A stretch of 64,000 bases of DNA, taken from the NCBI RefSeq assembly GCF_004331485.1, contig NZ_SJKD01000011.1:1-64000 (forward strand), written 5' to 3'. The stretch is from Kribbella capetownensis. GTDB taxonomy: Bacteria; Actinomycetota; Actinomycetes; Propionibacteriales; Kribbellaceae. Shown here one piece after another: positions 48,349-56,423 of this stretch (the stretch's first letter is position 1; each line of letters begins with the position of its first letter). A model generated the notes under the pieces. That model saw nothing but the letters and a program-made list of their open reading frames with translations, had not been told where the DNA came from and searched no databases. Both the position numbers and the translations under genes were made by a program.

Positions 48349-49149
48349 TTACCCCTTGGTGGGGCCGGGACGCACGACCAGTTCGGCGCGCAGCCGCTCC
48401 AGGATGCCGCGGAGCAACCGGGACACCTGCATCTGGCTGACACCCAGCTCGTGGCCGATCTCCTCCTGCGTGAGCCCGTTGCGGAACCGGAGTTCGAGGA
48501 TCCGCTTGTCCCGGTCGCCGAGGTTCGCCACGGCCGGCGTGAGGGTGTGGACGTCCTCGACCAGGTCGTAGCCGCCCTCGTCGTCGGCGACCGTGTCGAG
48601 CAGGCTGATCGTGCCGTCGACCGTGCCGGGCGCGTCCAGCGACAGCGTGCTGAAGCAGCCGCGGACCGAACTGGCCTCGGCGATCTCGGCCGGGTCGGTG
48701 CCGAGCGCTTCCGCAGTCTCCTCGGCGCTGGGCACGTGTCCGAGGCGCTGGATCAGCTCAGGCTCCGCGGCCGCGATGCTGCCCTGCATCTCCTGCACGC
48801 GGCGCGGCGGCCGGACAGTCCAGGCGCAGTCGCGGAAGTACCGCTTCAGCTCGCCCCTGATCGTCGGTACGGCGTACGAGAGGAAGGCGGTGGACGCGTC
48901 CGGCCGGTAGCCGTTCGCGGCCTTCACCAGACCGAGGTAGGCGACCTGCTCGAGATCGTCGGGGTCCACGCCCTTGCTGCGGTACCGCGAGGCGATCGAG
49001 CGGGCGACGGGTGCGTTCAGAATCACAACCTCGTCGAGCAGTTCCTGGTGCCGCGGATCCGGCACCTCATGGGCTTCGAGCAGGAGCTCGTGGGTGGTTT
49101 CGGCAATGCGCTGCTTGGAATCCTCAACGCTGACAGCTGCGATCGTCAC
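48349..49149 (-). CDS. SigB/SigF/SigG-family sigma factor
   Basis: A 266-residue group 3 sigma factor. Region 2 includes LEQVAYLGLVKAANGYRPDA and FLSYAVPTIRGELKRYFRDC, region 3 includes LIQRLGHVPSAEETAEALGT, and region 4 includes DKRILELRFRNGLTQEEIGH and ELGVSQMQVSRLLRGILERL. The class responds to general stress or stationary phase. GTG 49149 has GAGG upstream. No anti-sigma gene is adjacent. It starts an apparent operon with a coiled-coil protein and ku. Confidence 0.9.
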   Translation of the reverse strand: MTIAAVSVEDSKQRIAETTHELLLEAHEVPDPRHQELLDEVVILNAPVARSIASRYRSKGVDPDDLEQVAYLGLVKAANGYRPDASTAFLSYAVPTIRGELKRYFRDCAWTVRPPRRVQEMQGSIAAAEPELIQRLGHVPSAEETAEALGTDPAEIAEASSVRGCFSTLSLDAPGTVDGTISLLDTVADDEGGYDLVEDVHTLTPAVANLGDRDKRILELRFRNGLTQEEIGHELGVSQMQVSRLLRGILERLRAELVVRPGPTKG

Positions 49150-49260
49150 GGGAGGGACCTCGTCGTGTCGTCGTATCGTGCAGGTCGGGTGGCATCAGGG
49201 CTGAACCACTAGCTCCACCAGATCAAACTCAGCGGCTGGTTTCAAGTAGCGAGGTGTTAC

Positions 49261-49277
49261 AGGTGTTTGAAACACCT
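49261..49277 (-). terminator. Hairpin at the end of the EamA gene
   Basis: AGGTGTTT (49261-49268), G, AAACACCT (49270-49277): perfect 8-bp arms overlapping the EamA stop codon, no clear T tract. Confidence 0.4.
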
Positions 49278-50179
49278 CAGGTCCGCGCTCGCTGGGTCGC
49301 GACGATGCACAGCAGTACGACGACCGCGGTGATCGGCGCGGTCACCGGCAGCCGCTCGTTCATCAGCAGCACCGACCACACCAGCGTCAGCAGCGGCTGG
49401 GCGAGTTGCAACTGACTGGCCTTCGCGACACCGATGATGCCCATGCCGCGGTACCAGACGACGAACCCGCCGAGTTGCGAAATCCCAGCAATGTAAGCAA
49501 GTCCGAGCAGACTCGACGCCGACGGATGCAACGGCTCCCGCGGTACGGCGATCAGCGTGATCGCGATGCTGACTGGTGAGGCAAGTACGACGGCCCAGGC
49601 GATCACGTGCCAGCCGGGCAGATGCCCGGCGAGCCGGCCGCCTTCGGCATAGCCGAGCGCACAGACGACCAGAGCGGCCAGCAGATACAGGTCTGCGACT
49701 GAAACGGACCCGTGATGCTGGCTGAGGGTGAAGACCACCACGGCCGCCGCGCCCGCACACGCAGCAAGCCAGAACGTCGCCGGCAGCCGGCGCCTGGTCA
49801 GCAGGCCCGATGCCGAGGCCGTCGCTATCGGCAGAAGACCGACAACGACGGCGGAGTGGGCGGTGGTCGAGGTCTGCAAGGCCAGCGTGGTCAGCAACGG
49901 AAAGCCGATAACGCACCCACCCGCAACGATCAGCAGACCAGGAAGGTCCTTGCGTTCGGGTCGGCGGACGCGGAGAGCGGCGAGCAGTACGGCGGCGAGG
50001 ATGCCGGCCAGGAGGCCGCGAGCACCGGTGGCCGTCCACGGACCCATGCCTCTGGTCGTCCACACTGTGGCCGGGAAGCTCAAGGAGAAGGACGCGACGG
50101 CGACGAGGGCTGCGATGGTCCCGGCTCTGGTCGGTATCGCTTCTCGACTCGGGACAGTAGCGCTATCGTGTGCCGTCAT
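49277..50179 (-). CDS. EamA/DMT-superfamily transporter
   Basis: A 300-residue protein with ten predicted membrane helices in two EamA repeats: AGTIAALVAVASFSLSFPAT, ATGARGLLAGILAAVLLAAL, LLIVAGGCVIGFPLLTTLAL, VVVGLLPIATASASGLLTRR in the first half and a second repeat containing IAGISQLGGFVVWYRGMGII and LLTLVWSVLLMNERLPV. Exports a metabolite or amino acid; substrate unknown. ATG 50179 overlaps the divergent MocR ATG by two bases; an upstream in-frame extension would be inside the MocR gene and is rejected. Confidence 0.9.
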   Translation of the reverse strand: MTAHDSATVPSREAIPTRAGTIAALVAVASFSLSFPATVWTTRGMGPWTATGARGLLAGILAAVLLAALRVRRPERKDLPGLLIVAGGCVIGFPLLTTLALQTSTTAHSAVVVGLLPIATASASGLLTRRRLPATFWLAACAGAAAVVVFTLSQHHGSVSVADLYLLAALVVCALGYAEGGRLAGHLPGWHVIAWAVVLASPVSIAITLIAVPREPLHPSASSLLGLAYIAGISQLGGFVVWYRGMGIIGVAKASQLQLAQPLLTLVWSVLLMNERLPVTAPITAVVVLLCIVATQRART

Positions 50180-50192
50180 GGACAACGATAGC
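50162..50192. promoter_or_regulatory. Mirror-symmetric divergent leaderless promoter and operator
   Basis: GCTATCGT (50162-50169) and ACGATAGC (50185-50192) are a perfect 8-bp inverted repeat around the overlapping start codons. Each arm contains TATCGT, a good -10, placed 8 bases before the plus ATG (50178) and 5 bases before the minus ATG (50179). Both transcripts would be leaderless, and the MocR regulator could bind the dyad to control both. The arrangement is inferred from sequence only. Confidence 0.6.
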
Positions 50193-51608
50193 AGTCTGGC
50201 TGTTGTCGTCGGGCGGCTGCGGGCCGAGGTGACCGCGGCCGGCTCGGGCGGTCGGCTGCCGTCCAGCCGCACGCTGGTCCGGCGTTGGGGGGTCAGCCCG
50301 GTCACCCTCTCGCGGGCCGTGACTGTGTTGACGGCCGAGGGGCTCGTCAGTTCGCGTCCGGGATCCGGGGTCTTCGTCAGCGATCGTGCTCTACGCCGGA
50401 GGGTCGCTCAGGCGGATGTCTCTTGGCAGGACAGCGCTCTCGATGACCATCGGCGTCCCAAGACCACTGCGATGCTGGGAATGTTGTCGACGCCGCCGGA
50501 TGGGGTGGTGGATCTTTCGGTCGGTTACCTGCACGAGTCGCTGCAGCCGAGCAAGGCTCTGGCCGATGCGATGGGTCGCGCGGGCCGTCGACCTGGCACC
50601 TGGACACGCTCGCCGGCTGAGGGGATTCCCGAGCTGCGAGCCTGGTTCGCCGCCGACATCGGTGGACGCGAGGGGCCGATCAGTGCCAATGACGTGCTGA
50701 TCAGTTCGGGTGGCCAGACCGCGTTGGTGACCGCACTCAGGGCGCTGACCGAGCCGGGTCAGGCAGTGCTGGTGGAAGCACCGACGTACCCGGGGACTCT
50801 GGCTGCTGCTGAGGCGGCGGGGCTGCGGTGCGTGCCGGTGCCGCTCGATGTGGATGGTCTGCGGGTCGAGTTGCTCGCGGAGGCGTTCGCGAGTTCCAGT
50901 GCGCGGGTGCTGGTGTGTCAGCCGCTGTTCCAGAATCCGACTGGCGCTGTCCTCGCCCCGGCTCGGCGTGCCCGGCTGATGGACGCCGTACGGGCGGCTG
51001 GAGCCTTTGTGATCGAGGACGACTTCACCCGGCGGTTGGTGCACGACGATGCTCCCGATCTGCCGCAACCGCTGGCGGCGGACGACCCGGACGGTCACGT
51101 CGTACACATCCGGTCGTTGACCAAACCCACGTCACCGAGCCTGCGGGTCTCGGCCGTGACCGCGCGTGGCCCGGCGTACGCACGGCTGCGGGACAGTCAT
51201 GTGGTCAACAGTTTCTTCGTGCCTCGCCCGATGCAGGAGGCGGCGCTCGAGTTGATGACCTCGCCTTCCTATGCGACGCATCTGCGCCGGCTGGCTGCAG
51301 CCTTGCGGGATCGGCGGGAGACGCTGACGCAGAGCCTGGTTGATCGGTGTCCGCACCTCACGGTTCACGCGGTCCGGCCCGGCGGGTATCACGTTTGGAC
51401 CTCCTTGCCCGACGGCTTGCGGGACGACCTGGTCGTGGCCGAAGCGCTTCGCCAGGGCGTGTCGGTCAGTCCGGGGCGCAACTTCTACCTGCCAGGCGGG
51501 CCGACGGGGCACCTTCGGCTCAGCTATGCGGGCACGGCATCCGTCGACGAGATCGTGCGCGGTGCCGAGCGGCTCGACGCCGCAGTACGGGCGAGTGCCG
51601 AAGCCTGA
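50178..51608 (+). CDS. MocR/PdxR-type PLP-dependent GntR regulator
   Basis: A 476-residue regulator. The N-terminal GntR HTH is GRLRAEVTAAGSGGRLPSSR and TLVRRWGVSPVTLSRAVTVL. The C-terminal aminotransferase fold has DVLISSGGQTALVTALRALT, VLVEAPTYPGTLAAAEAAGL, LFQNPTGAVL and the PLP-binding Lys in HIRSLTKPTSPSLR. Such regulators often control pyridoxal or amino acid export/synthesis; the divergent EamA exporter is the likely target. ATG 50178 is supported by the -10 element and symmetrical operator. Confidence 0.92.
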   Translation: MDNDSSLAVVVGRLRAEVTAAGSGGRLPSSRTLVRRWGVSPVTLSRAVTVLTAEGLVSSRPGSGVFVSDRALRRRVAQADVSWQDSALDDHRRPKTTAMLGMLSTPPDGVVDLSVGYLHESLQPSKALADAMGRAGRRPGTWTRSPAEGIPELRAWFAADIGGREGPISANDVLISSGGQTALVTALRALTEPGQAVLVEAPTYPGTLAAAEAAGLRCVPVPLDVDGLRVELLAEAFASSSARVLVCQPLFQNPTGAVLAPARRARLMDAVRAAGAFVIEDDFTRRLVHDDAPDLPQPLAADDPDGHVVHIRSLTKPTSPSLRVSAVTARGPAYARLRDSHVVNSFFVPRPMQEAALELMTSPSYATHLRRLAAALRDRRETLTQSLVDRCPHLTVHAVRPGGYHVWTSLPDGLRDDLVVAEALRQGVSVSPGRNFYLPGGPTGHLRLSYAGTASVDEIVRGAERLDAAVRASAEA

Positions 51609-51622
51609 CAGGATCTGTCAGG
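51604..51622. terminator. Hairpin after the MocR gene
   Basis: CCTGACAG (51604-51611) and CTGTCAGG (51615-51622) form a perfect 8-bp stem that spans the MocR stop codon, followed by TTTCGG. Confidence 0.5.
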
Positions 51623-51643
51623 TTTCGGTGCTGGACTGGACCC

Positions 51644-52369
51644 ATGGACGACTGTTGCGCCGTGGTGGACCTGCGGCAGTACACCCTGCATCCCGGCGAG
51701 CGCGACACCCTGATCGACGTCTTCGACCGGCACTTCGTCGAAGGGCAGGAAGCGACGGGGATGCACGTCGTCGGCCAGTTCCGCGACCTCGACGAGCCGG
51801 ACCGGTTCGTCTGGATCCGCGGCTTCCCCGACATGCCGACTCGCGCCGACGCGCTGAACGCCTTCTACTACGGGCCGATCTGGCGCGAACACGCCGCCAC
51901 CGCGAACCGGACCATGATCGACTCCGACAACGCACTGCTTCTCAAGCCCGTGCAGCTCGGCGCCGCCTATCCCAGGCCGGACACACCCCGCTCAGCGCGA
52001 GGTACGACGGACGCCCCCGACTCGGTCGTCGCCGGAGCCGTCTACCACCGGGGTGCAGCAACTGACGGCTTCGTCGAGTTCTTCACCGATCACGCCGTAC
52101 CGGCCCTGACCGCCACCGGCGCGGAGCCGGTCGCCGTGTTCGAGACTTTCGTTGCCGAGAACAACTTTCCTGGGCTGCCGTTGCGGGACGAGATCGTGCT
52201 GGCCTGGTTCGCCCGCTTCCCGGACGACGCGGCGTACGACGAGCATCGCCGGCGGCTCGAGGCGTCGACGGTCTGGCAGCGGCAAGTGCTGCCGGAACTG
52301 GTCTGCCGCTCGGTCGCGCCGGCCCAGGACCTGCGGCTGCGTCCGACCGCCAGATCGCAGTTCCGGTAA
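51644..52369 (+). CDS. NIPSNAP-family protein
   Basis: A 241-residue protein with two tandem NIPSNAP-like ferredoxin-fold units: VVDLRQYTLHPGERDTLIDV and RFVWIRGFPDMPTRADALNA in the first, and DGFVEFFTDHAVPALTATGA with FVAENNFPGLPLRDEIVLAW in the second. Function is unknown. The start at ATG 51644 follows a weak GGACTGGA site. Confidence 0.82.
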   Translation: MDDCCAVVDLRQYTLHPGERDTLIDVFDRHFVEGQEATGMHVVGQFRDLDEPDRFVWIRGFPDMPTRADALNAFYYGPIWREHAATANRTMIDSDNALLLKPVQLGAAYPRPDTPRSARGTTDAPDSVVAGAVYHRGAATDGFVEFFTDHAVPALTATGAEPVAVFETFVAENNFPGLPLRDEIVLAWFARFPDDAAYDEHRRRLEASTVWQRQVLPELVCRSVAPAQDLRLRPTARSQFR

Positions 52370-52518
52370 ATGCGTTGCGCGTCCCGGAGTGGGCGTGCAT
52401 CCTGAAGCAACTGTGCGGCGACGAACGCTGCTTGGACCTAGGGAGGGCTGACGGATGGCCATCACTGTGCTGCGGCATGTCCGCATCAGTCTCACCTCAC
52501 AGTTCAGGAGCACACCGG

Positions 52519-53457
52519 ATGTCTTCCGACGTCTTTCGCACCACCGAGCAAGATCTCACCGATAACCTTTCCGACCTCGACTCCCGCTGGGGCGAACTCA
52601 CCGGCGACGAGTCCCAACCTGATCCGGCCGACGCGTTCGTCTTCCGCTTCACCGAAGTCGACGAGCAACTGGGCGCGGATCAGCGCTGGTCCACCTGGCT
52701 GGACGTCGAGCGCGGTTCTCGCGGCCCGGAACCACGCCCCTCGTGGGTAGTGACGGAACAGGCGGCGATCGACACTGAGCTCGGCGTCCTCAAAACCGGC
52801 AAGGAAGCCGACGTCTTCCTGGTCGAGCGGGCCGTCGAAGCCATCGGCGCCAACCCGGCCCGTTCCTCGCTGCTCGCCGCGAAGCGGTACCGCACCGAGG
52901 AACACCGGTCCTTCCACCGCAGTACGGCGTACGTCGAAGGGCGCCGTACGCGCAACAGCCGCGACACCCGCGCGATGGCGAAGAAGACCTCACACGGTCG
53001 CAACGTCGCCGCCGGGCAATGGGCGGGCGCGGAGTGGGGCGCGCTGTGTCAGTTGTGGAAGGCCGGCGTGCCGGTCCCGTACCCGGTGCAAGTGGACGGC
53101 ACCGAGTTGCTGATGGAGTTCATCGACGACGGTGAAGGCGGGGCGGCGCCACGGCTGGCCCAGGTCCGGCCGTCCAAAGACCTGCTCGGGCAGTACTTCG
53201 AGCAGGTCCGCGACGGGATGCGCGAGTTGGCCAGGGCGGGGTTGGCCCACGGAGACCTGTCGCCGTACAACGTGCTGGCCCAGGGGGACCGGATCGTGAT
53301 GATCGACCTGCCCCAGGTGATCGACATCGTCGGCAATCCGAAGGGTATGGAGTTCCTGCTGCGTGACTGCCACAACATGGCGACCTGGTTCACCAACCGA
53401 GGGCTGGAGATCGACGAACAAGAGTTGTTCGCCGACCTGCTCACGATGGTGTTCTGA
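52519..53457 (+). CDS. RIO-type serine/threonine protein kinase
   Basis: A 312-residue protein of the RIO1-like group. Nucleotide-binding elements include LLAAKRYRTEEH (Lys of the AxK motif), the catalytic loop LAHGDLSPYNVLAQGD and metal-binding IDLPQVID. An N-terminal acidic region of about 80 residues precedes. Actinobacterial members are of unknown target. ATG 52519 has GTTCAGGAG at a suitable distance. The last 17 bases overlap the convergent esterase gene. Confidence 0.9.
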   Translation: MSSDVFRTTEQDLTDNLSDLDSRWGELTGDESQPDPADAFVFRFTEVDEQLGADQRWSTWLDVERGSRGPEPRPSWVVTEQAAIDTELGVLKTGKEADVFLVERAVEAIGANPARSSLLAAKRYRTEEHRSFHRSTAYVEGRRTRNSRDTRAMAKKTSHGRNVAAGQWAGAEWGALCQLWKAGVPVPYPVQVDGTELLMEFIDDGEGGAAPRLAQVRPSKDLLGQYFEQVRDGMRELARAGLAHGDLSPYNVLAQGDRIVMIDLPQVIDIVGNPKGMEFLLRDCHNMATWFTNRGLEIDEQELFADLLTMVF

Positions 53458-54604
53458 TCGCTTGCTGCAGCAGGGGGACGAGTGGTACCAGCTGGTCGGG
53501 GTGGGCGTCGACGAGACCGTCGACGTGGTTGCCCGCCTCGACCCGCAGGTACGTGTGCAGCCCGGTACGTCGAGCCATCGCGGCGTACACGTCCGAGTCC
53601 TGGGTGATCGGGAGCAGGCTGTCGTAGGTGCCCTGGATCGTGACCAGCGGCTTGCCGATCCGGCCGGTCAGCGCGATCCGCCGGATCGCCTTGTGCGCTT
53701 CGGGCCGGCGCGCGTAGTCGTAGTCGGCTTCGGTGCCGGTGTACGACGGATCGAGCTCGGCGGCGTAGATGCGCTGGGTCAGCTTCCAGTAGACCGTGTA
53801 GTGATAGTCCCAGAGGAAGCCGGACTTCGGATCGAAGCCGGCGCCGGTGATCAGCTCCGGAGATTGTTGCTCGTAGCCCCTGATGGCCGGCGGCAGGAAC
53901 GTGAACAGGTTCGGCCCGTTCGCGGTCCACAGCGTTCCTTCGAGGTCGACTCCGCGGGTGTAGAGCTCCGGGTGGTTCTCGAGCTGCCAGCGGACCAGGT
54001 AGCCGCCGTTCGAGATGCCTGCGGCAACCACCTCGCGCGGCGCGCGATCGTAGTACTGCCCGACGGTCGCCCGGGCGGCTCGGGTCAGCTGCGTCATCCG
54101 CAGGTTCCACTCGACGATCGCGTCGCCCGGCCGCACCCCGTCGGTGTAGAACTCGGCGCCGGTGTTGCCCTTGTCCGTCGCCGCGTACGCATAACCCAGC
54201 GAGAGCACGTAGTCCGAGATCGCCTTGTCGTTCGCGTACTGCGCTCGTACGCCGGGCGACCCGGAGACGACCAGGCCGCCGTTCCACCGATCCGGCAGCC
54301 GGACGACGAACTGGGAGTCGTGGTTCCAGCCGTGGTTGGTGTTCGTGCGCGAGTTGTCCGGGAAGTACCCGTCGACCTGGACGCCGGGAATGCCCGACGG
54401 CGTCGGCAGACCCGCGTGCGTGAGACCCGCGTAGTCGGCCGGGTTGGTGTGACCGGAGGCCGCGGTCCCGGTCGTGGACAGGTCGGCGAGACGGGCGACT
54501 TCCTGGTGCTGGGCACCGGGAACCCGGACCGGACGATGGGCGCTGGCCGGCACGGTCACACCGGTGAGCAGCAGGACGGCTGAGAACAACGCGAGGCGGC
54601 GCAT
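53441..54604 (-). CDS. Secreted tannase/oligomer-hydrolase-like esterase
   Basis: A 387-residue protein with a signal peptide (RRLALFSAVLLLTGVTVPASA). The hydrolase core has the nucleophile elbow AAGISNGGYLVRWQ, Asp in IQGTYDSLLPI, and His in VEAGNHVDGLVDAH, the order of tannase/feruloyl esterase and 3-hydroxybutyrate oligomer hydrolase-like proteins. It probably hydrolyses an extracellular ester. ATG 54604 starts the signal peptide. Confidence 0.85.
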   Translation of the reverse strand: MRRLALFSAVLLLTGVTVPASAHRPVRVPGAQHQEVARLADLSTTGTAASGHTNPADYAGLTHAGLPTPSGIPGVQVDGYFPDNSRTNTNHGWNHDSQFVVRLPDRWNGGLVVSGSPGVRAQYANDKAISDYVLSLGYAYAATDKGNTGAEFYTDGVRPGDAIVEWNLRMTQLTRAARATVGQYYDRAPREVVAAGISNGGYLVRWQLENHPELYTRGVDLEGTLWTANGPNLFTFLPPAIRGYEQQSPELITGAGFDPKSGFLWDYHYTVYWKLTQRIYAAELDPSYTGTEADYDYARRPEAHKAIRRIALTGRIGKPLVTIQGTYDSLLPITQDSDVYAAMARRTGLHTYLRVEAGNHVDGLVDAHPDQLVPLVPLLQQAIRTPS

Positions 54605-54679
54605 GGCGTCACGCTAGAAGTCGCCTCCTTCGCCAGACAGAGGGTCGGAGCACACAACCGTGCGCCTCCGGATGGTCTC

Positions 54680-56335
54680 CTACGACACCGCCTTGGCTGC
54701 CGCGCGTCCCGCCGTACGGCCGGTGAAGAGGCAGCCGCCGACGAACGTGCCTTCGAGCGATCGGTAGCCGTGGATGCCGCCGCCACCGAAACCGGCCACC
54801 TCGCCGGCGGCGTACACACCGGGCAGCGGCGTTCCGTCGGTGCGCAGTACGCGGGAGTCCAGATCGGTCTGCAGACCGCCGAGAGACTTACGGGTCAGGA
54901 TGTTCAGCCGGACGGCGATCAGCGGGCCGGCCTTCGGATCGAGGATCCGGTGCGGCGACGCGACCCGGATCAGTTTGTCGCCGCGATAGTGCCGGGCGCC
55001 GCGCAGCGCGGTGATCTGCAGGTCCTTGGTGAACGTGTTGGTCAACTCGCGGTCGCGGGCGACGATCTGGCGCTCCAGGTCGTCGAGATCGATCAGCTTG
55101 TCGCCGGTCAGGTCGTTCATGCCGCGGACCAGGTCGGGCAGGTTGTCCCGGACGATGAAGTCTGCGCCCTTGTCCATGAACGCCTGCACCGGCGCGGTCG
55201 CGCCGCCACGGGCCCGGCCGAGCACACCCTTGATGTCCTTGCCGGTCAGGTCCGGGTTCTGCTCCTGGCCGGAGAGCGCGAACTCCTTCTCGATGATCTT
55301 CTGCGTCAGCACGAACCAGGTGTAGTCGTACCCGGTCCGCATGATGTGTTCGAGCGTGCCGAGAGTGTCGAACCCGGGGAACAGCGGCACCGGCAGTCGC
55401 TTGCCGGTGGCATCGAACCACAGCGACGACGGTCCGGGCAGGATCCGGATGCCGTGCATCGGCCAGATCGGGTCCCAGTTCTGGATGCCTTCGGTGTAGT
55501 GCCACATCCGGTCGCGGTTCACGTACCGGCCGCCGGCCTGCTCGGTGATCGCGAGCATCCGGCCGTCGACATGCGCGGGGACGCCGCTGATCATCCGCTT
55601 CGGCGGCTCGCCCATCCGCTGCGGCCACTGCGAGCGGACGAGGTCATGGTTGCCGCCGATGCCACCGGACGTGACGATCACGGCCTGCGCGGTCAGGCTG
55701 AAGTCGCCGACCTCGACCCGCGAACTGGCGACCCCACGCGCGACGCCGCTCGGCTCGAGCACCTTGCCCGCGACTCCGTCGACCACTCCGCTGGTGACGG
55801 TCAACTCGTCCACCCGACGCCGGAACCGGATCTCCACCAGGCCCTTGGCCTCGGCTTCGCGGACCCGGCGCTCGAACGGCGTGACCAGACCCGGCCCGGT
55901 GCCCCAGGTGATGTGGAAGCGGGGCACCGAGTTCCCGTGCCCGTCCGCGTTGTAGCCGCCGCGCTCGGCCCAGCCGACCACCGGGAAGAACCGCACTCCC
56001 TGGGCATGCAGCCACGGACGCTTCTCGCCGGCGGCGAAGTCGACGTACGCCTCGGCCCATTGCCGGGCCCACATGTCCTCGTCGTCGAGCCGGTCGAACC
56101 CGGCCGAGCCGAGCCAGTCCTGCAGCGCGAGATCGCGCGAGTCCTTGATGCCCATCCGGCGTTGCTCCGGGGAGTCGACGAACAGCAGGCCGCCGAACGA
56201 CCAGAACGCCTGACCGCCGAGTGAGGCCTCCGGCTCCTGGTCCAGCAGCAGCACCTTCCGGCCCGCGTCGGCCAGTTCCGCGGTCGCGGCCAGCCCGGCC
56301 AGACCCGCCCCGACGACGATCACATCCGCGTCCAT
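54680..56335 (-). CDS. FAD-binding dehydrogenase (KstD/fumarate reductase-like)
   Basis: A 551-residue flavoprotein. The N-terminal Rossmann motif is DVIVVGAGLAGLAATAELAD, followed by SFGGLLFVDSPEQRRMGIKD, the substrate-binding HITWGTGPGLVTPFERRVRE and the C-terminal GVYAAGEVAGFGGGGIHGYR, which is typical of FAD_binding_2 family enzymes such as 3-ketosteroid dehydrogenases. Substrate unknown. ATG 56335 has a GAGGGG site; it diverges from the DUF5107 gene. Confidence 0.88.
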   Translation of the reverse strand: MDADVIVVGAGLAGLAATAELADAGRKVLLLDQEPEASLGGQAFWSFGGLLFVDSPEQRRMGIKDSRDLALQDWLGSAGFDRLDDEDMWARQWAEAYVDFAAGEKRPWLHAQGVRFFPVVGWAERGGYNADGHGNSVPRFHITWGTGPGLVTPFERRVREAEAKGLVEIRFRRRVDELTVTSGVVDGVAGKVLEPSGVARGVASSRVEVGDFSLTAQAVIVTSGGIGGNHDLVRSQWPQRMGEPPKRMISGVPAHVDGRMLAITEQAGGRYVNRDRMWHYTEGIQNWDPIWPMHGIRILPGPSSLWFDATGKRLPVPLFPGFDTLGTLEHIMRTGYDYTWFVLTQKIIEKEFALSGQEQNPDLTGKDIKGVLGRARGGATAPVQAFMDKGADFIVRDNLPDLVRGMNDLTGDKLIDLDDLERQIVARDRELTNTFTKDLQITALRGARHYRGDKLIRVASPHRILDPKAGPLIAVRLNILTRKSLGGLQTDLDSRVLRTDGTPLPGVYAAGEVAGFGGGGIHGYRSLEGTFVGGCLFTGRTAGRAAAKAVS

Positions 56336-56423
56336 CACTGTCCCCTCACCGATCGGTGGTCCATGTATAGCGGACAACCGAAGGCGATGGACGGACCTGC
56401 GCAAACTTGCAAGGATTGGCCTC

